DNA of 62,297 nt from an uncultured Sutterella sp. (GCA_900538905.1 UPZS01000007.1:1-62297); one strand, 5' to 3'; positions 44,237-53,956 are shown, counted from the first letter of the stretch. Program-made: numbers and translations. The notes: generated from the sequence alone by a model not told the origin.

Positions 44237-45022
44237 CTACGGCGCCACGCGCTGCAGAATCTCAGCCGCCGCAGCGTGGACCTGCGGAAGGTTCAAAAGC
44301 GTATGCGGCGCCTGCGGCAACAGAAGAATCGAAGCGTTGGGATTGTTTTGAAGTGCCTCGCGTGCACAGCCGTAGGCCGTATCGTTGTCGAGATATGAAT
44401 TGGCGGGGCTGAAGTACTTGTCGGCAAGACTCATGACGTTAAGAACCGGAAGGTCGTCAGGCAGCACAGAGCGCGGCTCTTCAACATGGTAGTTCGACTC
44501 ACACGACCAGGAGAAAATCAACTTGGCCTTCTCGCGAATCTGCAGATTTTGGGAGTCAAATCGCGCAGCCGCCACTCCCCCTTCGCTGGTGCCGGCCACG
44601 GCGTATGTACCGGCAAACCAAGGCTCGGCAAAAAGCTTGTTGGCGCAATAAAAAAGTTCTTCGCTGCGCATTGAGTGCACCGCTTCGTAGTCGCTTCTGG
44701 CTACGGGAGAGGTATAGGTGATGCGGTCTTTCGTCTGCATCGAATCGGGGGCCACAACAGCCCAGCCGGTTTCCTGCGCAATGAAGCGGGCGAATTCGCG
44801 AATCGCTGGCGTGATACCGGAGCTACCGTGCGCAAAAATCAAAGTCGGATAACGGTCGCTGAAGCACTCGTTACCGGCTGCCGCTGGCGTCGTTTCAATC
44901 ACGTGTTCGGGATCCTGCTCCTGAGGTAACACCAAAAGCGCGTTGTCCCAAACTGCCTTTAATGTCGCTTCGTTGTGCTTACGAACGCTTCCTTCGACCT
45001 TCCCGGTTAATTCGATAGCCAT
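44237..45022 (-). CDS. Alpha/beta hydrolase, dienelactone-hydrolase-like
   Basis: 261 residues from ATG 45022. The oxyanion loop FAHGSSGITP, the nucleophile elbow GTSEGG (serine), an aspartate in the VMSLADKYF region and a late histidine in PQAPHTLLN form a plausible triad. There is no signal peptide. The substrate is unknown. It follows dcuC by 55 bp on the same strand, and a hairpin (TTCGAGGG 44169-44176 with CCCTCGAA 44188-44195) lies between it and the next acetyltransferase gene. Confidence 0.75.
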   Translation of the reverse strand: MAIELTGKVEGSVRKHNEATLKAVWDNALLVLPQEQDPEHVIETTPAAAGNECFSDRYPTLIFAHGSSGITPAIREFARFIAQETGWAVVAPDSMQTKDRITYTSPVARSDYEAVHSMRSEELFYCANKLFAEPWFAGTYAVAGTSEGGVAAARFDSQNLQIREKAKLIFSWSCESNYHVEEPRSVLPDDLPVLNVMSLADKYFSPANSYLDNDTAYGCAREALQNNPNASILLLPQAPHTLLNLPQVHAAAAEILQRVAP

Positions 45023-45077
45023 CTTTCTACATCTCTTTCTGAAAGATTGAGCCGACCGTACGATCGACCCAAGCAAG

Positions 45078-46457
45078 TTAGAACATCACCGTCACTGTAA
45101 TCAACATCGTAACGTAGCCGACCAAACACGGAATGGCCGTGCGCTTGACCATCGTCAGCGGATTGACCTTGGCAAAACCGGCCACGATGATGACGACGCC
45201 TGCCACGGGCGAAATCGCGCGCAGCATTTCGCTTGCGGTGTGCATCATCAGCATGATCGAAATGCCGTCGCTGTTAAGGTGTGAGGCCACATCCGGAATG
45301 ATGTGCGCAAGGCTCGTGAAAGCCGCTACTCCAGAGCCTGTCAACACCGTCACCACACCGATAACGGCAGACAGGAACACACCCGTACCGGTTTCGCCCA
45401 GGCCAATGTGTTTGGCGCCTTCAATAAGCATGTTGACAATGCCGATGTTCTGAAGGCCCGTAGCAAAGAACGCCGCCACAAAGATGAGGCCCACCGTGCT
45501 CGTAAGAATGCTGCCCATGCCCTTGAACATCGCAAAGCTCAGATCAAACGACTTCTTGGCGTCGCGTCGCACAATCAGATCCACAACGAAGGAAAGCACC
45601 CAAGCGATGAACATGGCCGTAGCCACATTGAGCGTGATGCTCTGGTACACCATTTTGTTGAAGATGAGCAGCAGCACGATCGGAATAATCGGCAGCACGG
45701 CATAGATCGCCGGAACGTTTTCCAGCACCTTGCGCTTTTCTTCGAGTTCCTGCAAATCGGCCGTTTCACCCTTAATGTTGTCGTGCTTGTCAAACCACCA
45801 CTGAACCACCACGTGAGCAACAGCCATTGCCAGAATCGTAGGCACGGCCATCGGCAGTTGGTACTGGACCAAATACTGGATGGGATCAAGGTGCACCAGT
45901 TCAGCTGCCATCACCGCCACACCGGAGGCCGGCGCATAACCGATTGCCAGCACACTTGCAACTACGGCTGCCGCAGCAAGGCTCGAGCAGCCCACGCGGA
46001 TGATGAGCGGATAGACCGTCACGACCATCAGCATCGCTAGCCCTGCGGCCGACGTAATGATGAGTCCCAAGCAGTGCCCGAAGATAAAGACTGCCGCCAA
46101 AATCAGGTAGGGATTCTTAATAAGAGAGAGCGGCTTGGCGCAGACCGTCACGAAACGATCCGAGGCGCCGATCGCCTTCATATATTCAGCAAAACCGCCC
46201 GAGACAAGAATAATGAAGCCAACGCCAGCAATCTGAGTGCGAGAAATCGCTCGCAGCAATTCCATAAAGTCAAAGCCAACAAAGCCCGTTGCCGCTGCGT
46301 TTTTGGGCAAAAACGATGTCAAGCCCCCTGCGACCGCAAGGATGTTAAGCGCCAAACCGCCCAACAGCAGCACCATGTTGACCTGATATTTCTTGACAAC
46401 GGCCCAGCCGGTCAAAAACAGAATCACAATGCCGATCCATGGAAGGATGCTCTGCAT
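45078..46457 (-). CDS. dcuC: C4-dicarboxylate transporter, DcuC family
   Basis: 459 residues from ATG 46457 (AGGAG 6-7 nt upstream). About 12-14 membrane helices. Parts such as FGHCLGLIITSAAGLAMLM and VLTGSGVAAFTSLAHIIPDVA fit the DcuC/YfcC-type carriers. It likely exports succinate or exchanges C4-dicarboxylates under anaerobic conditions, complementing DcuB at 18739-20082. The distance from DcuB and the separate family suggest different physiological conditions. Confidence 0.88.
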   Translation of the reverse strand: MQSILPWIGIVILFLTGWAVVKKYQVNMVLLLGGLALNILAVAGGLTSFLPKNAAATGFVGFDFMELLRAISRTQIAGVGFIILVSGGFAEYMKAIGASDRFVTVCAKPLSLIKNPYLILAAVFIFGHCLGLIITSAAGLAMLMVVTVYPLIIRVGCSSLAAAAVVASVLAIGYAPASGVAVMAAELVHLDPIQYLVQYQLPMAVPTILAMAVAHVVVQWWFDKHDNIKGETADLQELEEKRKVLENVPAIYAVLPIIPIVLLLIFNKMVYQSITLNVATAMFIAWVLSFVVDLIVRRDAKKSFDLSFAMFKGMGSILTSTVGLIFVAAFFATGLQNIGIVNMLIEGAKHIGLGETGTGVFLSAVIGVVTVLTGSGVAAFTSLAHIIPDVASHLNSDGISIMLMMHTASEMLRAISPVAGVVIIVAGFAKVNPLTMVKRTAIPCLVGYVTMLITVTVMF

Positions 46458-46870
46458 AACCGATCTCCTGTTGTGTTTTGTTGTGTTCGGAAAGTCTAAC
46501 AAACCACACACACTTGACGCATCCGAATCTAAGAGGAACAAAGGCTATTCAAGGCCTTGCTGCCTTACAGTCAGATCCTCCTGAAGCACATTTTTTGCAT
46601 TCAATTTTTCTTTGGAAAATCTCATCCAAACGCATTTGGCAAGTCCATCTGTTGTAATTTTTCCTAGGGTTTATACTCCCACCCAAGCACTTTTTTTCAC
46701 TGTTTTCTTGTTAGTCAAAAGTCCTCGGTGACAAGATCGACTCCGTCCGAAGGGACTTCGCCGGGCTGAGCTATGTCTTTGCAAGAGTCCATAGCTCATG
46801 TTCCGGCCCGGCGGTTTTTGCAAAAAAATTTTTTACTTGCAGGTCTTAACAAGACCAGGAGATAAAAATC
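46458..46870 (+). promoter_or_regulatory. Porin upstream region with structured 5' leader
   Basis: About 410 bp without a gene. A TATACT at 46672-46677 is the best -10 candidate; the -35 is weak. The predicted leader of about 190 nt contains a perfect 8-bp stem (GAGCTATG with CATAGCTC, near 46773-46800). A small hairpin GGTCTT-AAC-AAGACC (46842-46856) ends directly before the AGGAG ribosome site. Structured leaders of this kind are common small-RNA targets in outer-membrane protein mRNAs. Confidence 0.4.
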
Positions 46871-48085
46871 ATGAAAAAGACTTTGGCTGCTGTTGCAGTT
46901 CTCGGTGCTTTCGCTGGCTCCGCCCTGGCTGCTGACGTTCAGCTCTACGGTATCGTTGATACGGGCTTCCAGTATTTGAGCGCTGACAGCGATGTTACTG
47001 GCTCTGACTCCGTCAACAAGTTCTCCATGGAATCCGGTATGCAGTCCGGTTCCCGCTTCGGCCTCAAGGGCACGGAAGATCTTGGTAACGGCGTTACGGT
47101 CGGCTTCATCCTGGAAAGCCAGTTCTCGAGCGACACCGGTGCTTTGGCTGATGAAGATCACTTCTTCCGCCGTGAATCCTCCCTCTTCTTGGAAGGCGGT
47201 TTCGGTAAGGTTGCCTTCGGTCGCATGGGCTCCATCAACGGTGGCGTGAGCTCCTGGGCCAAGTACGGCGTGATGTCCGCTTTCGGCACGTCTTGGGGCA
47301 ACTTCTCCGCTCAGGCCGGTAACTGGGCTGTCGGCGGCGGTCTGTGGGACAACATGATTGCCTACGAAACCCCGAGCTTTGCCGGCTTCAAGATTTTTGC
47401 TCAGTATGGCATGGGCAACACCCTCAGCGATAAATATGTCAATGCTGATGGAGAAACGGTTGAAACCTCTTGGGGCACTGAAAACGAATCCTCGAGCGAT
47501 CGCTATTACGCCATCGGTGCCAGCTACGCCAATGGTCCTCTGAACCTGTATTTTGCTGTTGACAGCACCAACTACAGCTCTGCATCTCTCGTTAACGGTA
47601 CTGAGACGGGTGAACTTACGTACGGTGATCAGGACGATAGCCTTACGATTACTCTCGGCGGTAATTACGACTTTGAAGTTGTCAAGCTGTTCGCCGGTGC
47701 ACAGTATTTCGACGAAGTCAAGTTGAGCAAGCTCAACGGCGCAGTCAACTACGATACGACCTTTACCAATGGCTTTGCTGGCCGTGTTAAGGGCTGGAGC
47801 GTCGGTGTTTCCGGATCTATCCCGGTTGCCGGTGGTCAAGTTCTGGTCGGTGCCGCTTACCTGGATGCTGAAGCTGCTGACAGCATCAAGACTGAAGGCG
47901 TGAAGGACGATGAACTGTCCCGTTGGATCGTGTCTGCGGGCTATGACTATCCGCTCTCCAAGCGCACCAACGTTTACGGTGTCGTTACTTACAACCAGGA
48001 CAGTCTTGAATACGGTACGGCCAACAAAGACGATACCGATCCGTACGTGTTCGGCGTGATGGTTGGCCTGCGCCACAAGTTTTAA
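46871..48085 (+). CDS. Outer-membrane general porin, Burkholderiales type
   Basis: 404 residues. The signal peptide ends GSALA-AD near residue 20. The mature protein begins DVQLYGIVDTGF, contains repeated amphipathic strands (SRFGLKGTEDLGNGVTVGF, ESSLFLEGGFGKVAFGR) and ends with the beta-barrel signal LRHKF. It forms a trimeric 16-stranded diffusion channel for small polar molecules. GC and codon use (many GCT, GGT, AAG) suggest very high expression. A strong terminator follows. Confidence 0.95.
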   Translation: MKKTLAAVAVLGAFAGSALAADVQLYGIVDTGFQYLSADSDVTGSDSVNKFSMESGMQSGSRFGLKGTEDLGNGVTVGFILESQFSSDTGALADEDHFFRRESSLFLEGGFGKVAFGRMGSINGGVSSWAKYGVMSAFGTSWGNFSAQAGNWAVGGGLWDNMIAYETPSFAGFKIFAQYGMGNTLSDKYVNADGETVETSWGTENESSSDRYYAIGASYANGPLNLYFAVDSTNYSSASLVNGTETGELTYGDQDDSLTITLGGNYDFEVVKLFAGAQYFDEVKLSKLNGAVNYDTTFTNGFAGRVKGWSVGVSGSIPVAGGQVLVGAAYLDAEAADSIKTEGVKDDELSRWIVSAGYDYPLSKRTNVYGVVTYNQDSLEYGTANKDDTDPYVFGVMVGLRHKF

Positions 48086-48120
48086 TCTAATCTCTTCTTG
48101 AGATTCACTGATTAGCAATC

Positions 48121-48154
48121 CGCCTCGGTTTCTACCGGGGCGGTTTCTTTTTGT
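48121..48154 (+). terminator. Rho-independent terminator of the porin gene
   Basis: CCGCCTCGG (48121-48129) pairs with CCGGGGCGG (48136-48144), one G-U pair, followed by TTTCTTTTTG. It lies 35 bp after the stop. Confidence 0.9.
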
Positions 48155-48308
48155 TCAGCGTCAAGCTTTCCAAGCTCAATTACCTAGAAGCATCGTCTTT
48201 TCTCAAGGGATTTTTGCCGGATAATTTTCCCTGCGGCAACAGACCGCTCAGTTCATGCTCCGACAAGAGAGCCGACAAACAAGCAACAAAAATCAGGGAG
48301 ACTTTTCT

Positions 48309-49802
48309 ATGAGCGAACTCAACAGCTCACCCGCGCTCAAACGCAGCTTCGGTATGCGCGAAGCAGTCACCATCACGGCCGGCTCTGTCATCGGCGTGGG
48401 ACTTTTTACTGTCGGCTCCAACATCGTGGGCTTGATGGGGCCATCGGTCATCTTTGCTACGGTCGTCGCGCTTTTGATCAGTGTTTATCCGGCGCTTCTT
48501 TATGCCGAAATGGGCGCTGCGCTCCCCTACGCCGGCGGCACATACCAATTTGCATCCGTCGGCATCGGGCGCGCAGCAGGCGTTCTTGCCGGCTGGAACT
48601 TCATCATCTCGTTAGTGGCCGTCACGGGTGGAGAAGCTCTCGCTTTCAGCTACTACTTCAAGACGCTGTTTTCTGCGTTTGGCGTCACGCTACCGTTTTC
48701 CGATGTCGCCATTGCCGTTGTCATCACAGCCGGCTTCATCGTCGCCAACGTCTGCGGCGTCAAGATTGCCGGGCGACTGCAAAACGGTTTTATGTTCTTT
48801 TTCTGGGGTGTAGCGGTGATTTGGTTTCTCACCATGATCCCCAACATCAATATCCCCTCTTTCGTACAGGCACCGTCGTTTTTGCCCAAAGACGGACAAA
48901 TGAGCTTTGCGGCAAGCGTCTGCATGATCTGGTGGTGCTTCGCGGGTTTTGAAGCGTGCGTCGCCATGGGCGAAGAAATCAAGTACCCGCGTATTAACAT
49001 CCCACGGGCTCTTTTCCTCGCACCGTTCGTGGTGTTTGCGGTCAACGCGCTTTTTCAATGGTTCCTGATTGCCATCACGCCGGTGGAAAGCCTCGCCTCT
49101 TTGGCCACCGCTCAGGCACCCTATGCCGATGCCATGAAGGCAGCCGGCATCCTGGGGTTGCCGTTGGCTCTTTTGGCAGCGGGCGTTGCCTTCGGCGGCG
49201 ACTTCTCCACCATGAACGCCGCCATCGCCACTATCCCGCGTTACCTCTTTACGATGGCGCGCGACGGCGTCATGCCAAGCATCTTTGCCAAAACAAGCCG
49301 CTTTCAGACACCGCACGTTGCCATCATCACGCTGGGCGTGCTCACGATGACTTTGATCGCAACCGATTCGCTTATTTACATAGCGTCGCTGTCGCTCTTT
49401 GCCGACCTGCTCTACTACGTCATCGGCATCCTGGCCGCCTGGGCGCTGCGCCGTCGTCGCCCTGAACTGCAACGCCCCTACAAAGCGCCTCTGGTTGCAG
49501 TCGGCGCTCCCGTCTCTGCGATCATTTATCTTTACATGATGACGCAGCTCGATACCAACGCCTTCATTACGGGGGTCATTTGGTGCGTGTTGGGTTTGGC
49601 GATTTACTTTTACTGCAGTCGACGCAACGCAGAGGCTCAGAACGCCACGCCCACGCTCGAGCAGACCGGCGCACTCGACATGCCGCAAGATCCCTCAGAA
49701 ATCGCTGCAATGGATCGCGAATACCTTATCTGGAAAGTCATCGTAGCCGCCGCCTGCATTTTGGCAGTGCTCCTGTATGCATTGCCCTACCTAGCGGCGT
49801 GA
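48309..49802 (+). CDS. APC-superfamily amino-acid permease
   Basis: 497 residues from ATG 48309 (GGGAG upstream; the frame to 48255 is not needed). Twelve membrane helices. The first helix has AGSVIGVGLFTVGSNIVG, the unwound helix typical of LeuT-fold APC carriers. The substrate, probably an amino acid or polyamine, cannot be read. It lies alone on the plus strand with its own terminator. Confidence 0.9.
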   Translation: MSELNSSPALKRSFGMREAVTITAGSVIGVGLFTVGSNIVGLMGPSVIFATVVALLISVYPALLYAEMGAALPYAGGTYQFASVGIGRAAGVLAGWNFIISLVAVTGGEALAFSYYFKTLFSAFGVTLPFSDVAIAVVITAGFIVANVCGVKIAGRLQNGFMFFFWGVAVIWFLTMIPNINIPSFVQAPSFLPKDGQMSFAASVCMIWWCFAGFEACVAMGEEIKYPRINIPRALFLAPFVVFAVNALFQWFLIAITPVESLASLATAQAPYADAMKAAGILGLPLALLAAGVAFGGDFSTMNAAIATIPRYLFTMARDGVMPSIFAKTSRFQTPHVAIITLGVLTMTLIATDSLIYIASLSLFADLLYYVIGILAAWALRRRRPELQRPYKAPLVAVGAPVSAIIYLYMMTQLDTNAFITGVIWCVLGLAIYFYCSRRNAEAQNATPTLEQTGALDMPQDPSEIAAMDREYLIWKVIVAAACILAVLLYALPYLAA

Positions 49803-49820
49803 CGCACAGTCTTTTCATGG

Positions 49821-49846
49821 ACGCCGGCTTGTCCGGCGTTTCTTTT
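49821..49846 (+). terminator. Terminator of the amino-acid permease gene
   Basis: ACGCCGG-CTTGT-CCGGCGT (49821-49839) followed by TTCTTTT. It lies about 20 bp past the stop and ends at the convergent tetR gene. Confidence 0.85.
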
Positions 49847-50438
49847 ACGGCTCGTCTTTGCCCAAGAGCAAATCAAGGTGCGCTTGCCAGTGTGCCTGCA
49901 AGTCCAGAGCGCAGGAATCGGCAAAAACACCTTGCCACAGGAGACCCTGCACAAGCCCAGCAAAAAGAAGTTCAGGATGTTCGCGCAGCGTTTCGGGTAT
50001 GTCTCTGTCAGACGGATCAATGAGCGTCTGAGCACCGAATGCCAGAACCCCGTCAACAAATTCACGGTAGAACGTATTGACAAACGTGGGATTGTGCAGA
50101 CTCTCCGACCAAAAAAGCCGCATCACTCGTGCAAATTTCGAATTACCGTTGTCGTCCAGGAGCGGCTGAGCGGCGCGCGTGATTTTTTCTCTCAGTGTGA
50201 GCGTTTTGTCTCTTTGAATCTCTTGCACCTGCCGATAGAGTGGCAACAGAGTCGATTCGATGAGCCCCTGAAACAGTGCTTCCTTATCTTTGAAGTGGGT
50301 GTAGACGGATCCTTTGGCCACTCCCGCCAATCGTGCGATATCTTCGACTCGAGTCGCATCAAAGCCGCGCTTGGAAAAACATTCAAGCGCAGCGTCTAGA
50401 AGGGCTTCGCGGTGTTGTGCAGAAACTTTTCTTGGCAT
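49845..50438 (-). CDS. TetR-family regulator of the emrAB operon
   Basis: 197 residues. N-terminal helix-turn-helix: LDAALECFSKRGFDATRVEDIA and VAKGSVYTHFKDKEAL. The C-terminal domain is the usual variable ligand pocket. It starts 22 bp after the emrB stop on the same strand, forming emrAB-tetR, so it probably represses its own operon through the palindrome at 53147-53166. Confidence 0.93.
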   Translation of the reverse strand: MPRKVSAQHREALLDAALECFSKRGFDATRVEDIARLAGVAKGSVYTHFKDKEALFQGLIESTLLPLYRQVQEIQRDKTLTLREKITRAAQPLLDDNGNSKFARVMRLFWSESLHNPTFVNTFYREFVDGVLAFGAQTLIDPSDRDIPETLREHPELLFAGLVQGLLWQGVFADSCALDLQAHWQAHLDLLLGKDEP

Positions 50439-50460
50439 ATGTACCTCTTGTTCGGAACGA

Positions 50461-51990
50461 TTATGCCGACTTTGCAGTCAAGCGGCCCGGACTGTCAGCG
50501 AGCCAGATAACAAGGGCAAAAACAAAGCAGACAAGTGCGAAACATTGAAAAAGTTCGACAAAACACAGAATGTAGCCCTGACGCGTGATTTCGGACTGCA
50601 CTTGTGCCGCAAAAGCCAGCGGCTCGAGACCGGATTCCGTAGCAGCATCGTAGGCCTGCAAAAACGGTTCATTAAAAGGATTGATTGCCTCGGTCAGACG
50701 CTCATGGTGAAGCGCTTCCCGACGAGACCAAAATGTCGTCGTAAGAGAAGAAGCGATTGAGCCCGACAACACGCGAAGGCTTGTTGACAAACTCGTGGCA
50801 TTGGCAACATCCTGTGCGTCGGTGAGGCCCGTGAGCAAAACGGCCGTTACCGGCATCAGGAAAAACACCACGGCAAAGCCTTGCCAAAATTGCTGCCAAG
50901 CAAGTGTTTCATAGTCAACAGAAGGTGTAATGCCGGCGCGAAGCAAGCAGGCCGCAGAAAGGCCGACAAAGGCCAGACAGGCCATCAGCCTCAAATTGAG
51001 TTTTGAGGAAAATTTTCCGAGAATCGGCGTGGAAAGAATCGGAATGATGCCCACGGGCGCCAATGTCAATCCGGCCCAACTCGCGGTATATCCCAACTGT
51101 TGCTGCAGCAGCATCGGCAATAAAAGCGTCGCGGCAAAATAAACTCCGTAGCCCACACACAGGCAAAGCGTGCCGACCGCGAAGTTTTTATGAGCAAAGA
51201 GCTTCAAATCGACAACGGGACTCTCGACCGACAATTCTCTCAGCACCAGAGCCGTCAGTGAAAGCAAACTGATGCCGGCAAGCACGCAGATGTAGGTGGA
51301 TGCAAACCAGTCTTCGTCTTTGCCTTCGTCCAGCATCAGCTGCAAGGCACCGATACCGAGGATCACAAGCACAAGGCCGATCGTATCAATGGGCGGAGCC
51401 TTTTCCGGTTTGGCTGCGCTGCTGAGAATGAGCCACAGAATCACGACCGCCAGGCCGCCTACAGGAACATTCACAAAGAACACCCAGTGCCAGGACCAGT
51501 TCTCGCAGATGAAGCCGCCCAGAATAGGACCGAGCACGGGTGCCTCCACCATGGTCATCGACCACAATGAGAGCGCAAGCGTGCGGCGGCTTTCCGGGAA
51601 AATCGCAATCAGAAGGCTCTGAGAAAGCGGCATCAGGGGACCTGCGGCTGCACCCTGCAAAATGCGGCAGACTATGAGCATACCCAGAGAATTGGACATG
51701 CCGCAAAACAAAGATGCTGCCACGAACGCTGCCGTGCAGAACAAAAAGAGACGCTGCGCCCCGAACACAGCCGACAGCCACCCGGTGATCGGAATCACAA
51801 TGGCGTTGGCTACGCCGTAGAACGTGATCACCCAAGTCGACTGCGATTGCGAGGCGCCCAAATTGCCGGCAATCGTTGCCAACGATACATTGGCAATCGT
51901 CGTATCGAGCACCGTCATGGCTGTCACAAGGCAAACCGCAAAGGCAGCAAGTCCTTGCAAATTTCCGGCCGCTCGAGACATTGTTGTCAT
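50461..51990 (-). CDS. emrB: EmrB/QacA-type multidrug efflux MFS transporter
   Basis: 509 residues with 14 membrane helices (DHA2 family). Motif D LDTTIANVSLATIAGNL is in helix 1, followed by STWVITFYGVANAI. It pumps hydrophobic compounds out through EmrA and an outer-membrane channel; no channel gene is present here. It overlaps emrA by 4 bp. Confidence 0.93.
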   Translation of the reverse strand: MTTMSRAAGNLQGLAAFAVCLVTAMTVLDTTIANVSLATIAGNLGASQSQSTWVITFYGVANAIVIPITGWLSAVFGAQRLFLFCTAAFVAASLFCGMSNSLGMLIVCRILQGAAAGPLMPLSQSLLIAIFPESRRTLALSLWSMTMVEAPVLGPILGGFICENWSWHWVFFVNVPVGGLAVVILWLILSSAAKPEKAPPIDTIGLVLVILGIGALQLMLDEGKDEDWFASTYICVLAGISLLSLTALVLRELSVESPVVDLKLFAHKNFAVGTLCLCVGYGVYFAATLLLPMLLQQQLGYTASWAGLTLAPVGIIPILSTPILGKFSSKLNLRLMACLAFVGLSAACLLRAGITPSVDYETLAWQQFWQGFAVVFFLMPVTAVLLTGLTDAQDVANATSLSTSLRVLSGSIASSLTTTFWSRREALHHERLTEAINPFNEPFLQAYDAATESGLEPLAFAAQVQSEITRQGYILCFVELFQCFALVCFVFALVIWLADSPGRLTAKSA

Positions 51991-53129
51991 GACTTCTCCT
52001 TCATGCTTTGACCTTGCATGCTGTTTTCGGTAATCACACCGTCAATGACGCGGTTGATCTCAGAGAAATCCGTCGGCTCGAGTGCGTTTGTAAACGCTTT
52101 GGGAAGCGGCTCGGCGACCGGTTCGGCAGGGCTTTTCAAATCAACCTTGACATAAGCAGACAGTCCGATCAGCAAAGGAGCTTCCTCAGCATCGGTCTTA
52201 CCCTCAAGGAGGATCTTGACCGGAACACGCTGCACGATCTTGATCCAGTTACCGGTAGCGTTTTGAGCCGGCAACAGCGAAAAAGCGCTTCCTGTCCCCG
52301 CGCTTACACCCGCCACACGACCTTTGTAGACACGCTTTGCGCCATAGACATCGACCGTCACTTCAGCCTGCTGCCCCACGCGAATTCGCTCAAGCTGCAA
52401 CTCTTTGAAGTTGGCGTCCACCCACAGCTCATCCACAGCGGCAATTCCAATGAGTGCGCGGGAGACCGAAACCACTTGACCGGCCTGCACATTGCGCTTT
52501 GAGATTCGTCCCGACACGGGAGCTCGAATCTCGGTACGCGAGAGCTCCAACGCCGCTTCACGCACACGTTCTGAGGCGGCAAGCACATTCGGGTGCCGTT
52601 CAATGGGCGTAGTGCCGACGGCGATGATGAGCTGAGCTCGCAACGCTTCAAGGTCGTGTTGTGCGGCCCCATAGGCATCTTTGGCGTGCAAATACTCTTC
52701 ACGGCTCACGGCACGATTGGCAAACAGCGCGCGACGCCGTTCGTAATCGTCTTTCTTCTGTTTGAGATTAAGCCTCTCACTGCGGATGCGTGCTCGCACC
52801 TCTGCAAGCCGATGCGTAAGTTGTGCCGTTTCGCGGACCGTAATACCAAGCGAACTTAACGCAGCATCCAAAGCCAACTTGGCGTCCGTCGGATCGATAA
52901 CGATCAGCCGTTCTCCGGCTTTGACGTATTGATGGTCCCTGACGAGAACCTTCTCGACGCGTCCCGAAACCTGGCTCATGACGCTCACGACGTTGCCGCT
53001 CACATAGGCGTCGTCCGTCGTTTCCTGGTGTCTGCCGACCATCCAATACCAAGCTGAGCCGGCCGCACAGACTGTGGCGGCAAGGACACAAAGAATCTTT
53101 GCGATTCTGCGCGTTGATGTTTGCGTCAT
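51987..53129 (-). CDS. emrA: EmrA/HlyD-family membrane fusion protein
   Basis: 380 residues. A single N-terminal helix (IAKILCVLAATVCAAGSAWYW) is followed by the lipoyl-like motif SGRVEKVLVRDHQYVKAGERLIVIDP, a coiled-coil hairpin and the second lipoyl half APVSGRISKRNVQAGQVV. It connects EmrB to an outer-membrane channel. GGAG 7 nt before the ATG. Confidence 0.94.
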   Translation of the reverse strand: MTQTSTRRIAKILCVLAATVCAAGSAWYWMVGRHQETTDDAYVSGNVVSVMSQVSGRVEKVLVRDHQYVKAGERLIVIDPTDAKLALDAALSSLGITVRETAQLTHRLAEVRARIRSERLNLKQKKDDYERRRALFANRAVSREEYLHAKDAYGAAQHDLEALRAQLIIAVGTTPIERHPNVLAASERVREAALELSRTEIRAPVSGRISKRNVQAGQVVSVSRALIGIAAVDELWVDANFKELQLERIRVGQQAEVTVDVYGAKRVYKGRVAGVSAGTGSAFSLLPAQNATGNWIKIVQRVPVKILLEGKTDAEEAPLLIGLSAYVKVDLKSPAEPVAEPLPKAFTNALEPTDFSEINRVIDGVITENSMQGQSMKEKS

Positions 53130-53146
53130 CTTAGGCTCCGCTATAA

Positions 53147-53194
53147 ATGACCGACTGGTCAGTCATAGTATACTTCAAGCGACAGCAAACACAA
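53147..53194 (-). promoter_or_regulatory. emrAB promoter and TetR-type operator
   Basis: A near-perfect 20-bp palindrome ATGACCGAC-TG-GTCAGTCAT lies at 53147-53166 (one mismatch). On the minus strand it directly follows a -10 TATACT (53167-53172), with -35 TTGTGT (53189-53194) 16 bp further up. The operator would overlap the start site, the classic position for TetR repression. Confidence 0.75.
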
Positions 53195-53272
53195 TTCGGC
53201 CGTCGCTGAAATTCAGGCGGCCGCGCATCGTTTTTCGGATTTTCGAGAAAGTCTCTTGTAGAACCCGATCAG

Positions 53273-53755
53273 TTACGGAATCAGCGGCTCCATATCGGAA
53301 CCGGCCTTCACGAGTGCGTCAATGCGTTCCTGGCTGATATCGCCGTAGTCAATGGCTGCAACCCCGGCAAGCGCCTTGATGTATTCGTCGTAAGCAGCCA
53401 AGAGCTTAGCGTTTTCAGGCTGGATCGTCTGACGGATTTCTGGGGCCCTTTGCAGGTACTTGTTAAGTTCGGCGTGAAGCGTCTTGATGTCCTCGAGACT
53501 CGCCTTCATGATCTCGTCGCCGCGGGGGCCTTCCTTGTACAGCTCACCGATGCTAAAGAGGTTCTGGAACGCCACTGCGAGACGAGCGCTTAGAAGATTG
53601 ATTGAGCTTCTGTACTGCTTGAGCTTACCGTAGGGATCGTTTGGATCAATATGAAACGTACCGACGAGCTTGTCTCCCTTTTGCGAAGAGGCGCAACCAG
53701 CCAAAGAAACCGCACCAATAGAAGACACAAACAACAAAAGACGACGACGATTCAT
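53273..53755 (-). CDS. Uncharacterised helical lipoprotein
   Basis: 160 residues from ATG 53755 (AAAGGA upstream; the frame to 53911 is not a signal). The signal MNRRRLLLFVSSIGAVSLAGC has a lipobox LAGC. The mature protein is all-helical, with repeated hydrophobic/charged helices (LLSARLAVAFQNLFSIGELY, EIMKASLEDIKTLHAELNKY). There are no recognisable catalytic motifs. It may be an envelope helper lipoprotein. I do not recognise the family. Confidence 0.75.
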   Translation of the reverse strand: MNRRRLLLFVSSIGAVSLAGCASSQKGDKLVGTFHIDPNDPYGKLKQYRSSINLLSARLAVAFQNLFSIGELYKEGPRGDEIMKASLEDIKTLHAELNKYLQRAPEIRQTIQPENAKLLAAYDEYIKALAGVAAIDYGDISQERIDALVKAGSDMEPLIP

Positions 53756-53914
53756 ATTTTTCCTTTCAAACAAATCTTTCTCCAGAAGGCAAAAAGCCGT
53801 TCCGAGCGCCCTGCAGATCATAGCAACACTGACGCTACCTATGAGTAGAAAGTTGTTGTCATTCCTCGGCAGGCATGCCGGGAATCGTCCGTTACAAAAA
53901 CGGATTTTCAAATA

Positions 53915-53936
53915 ACTCCTGAACCAACTCAGGAGT
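53915..53936 (+). other. Hairpin upstream of the AlpA-like gene
   Basis: ACTCCTGA (53915-53922) and TCAGGAGT (53929-53936) form a perfect 8-bp stem with a 6-nt loop. It lies about 20 nt before the start codon. It could be an operator or 5' leader structure. Confidence 0.45.
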
Positions 53937-53956
53937 CCCCACCAGAAGGTAACTTC

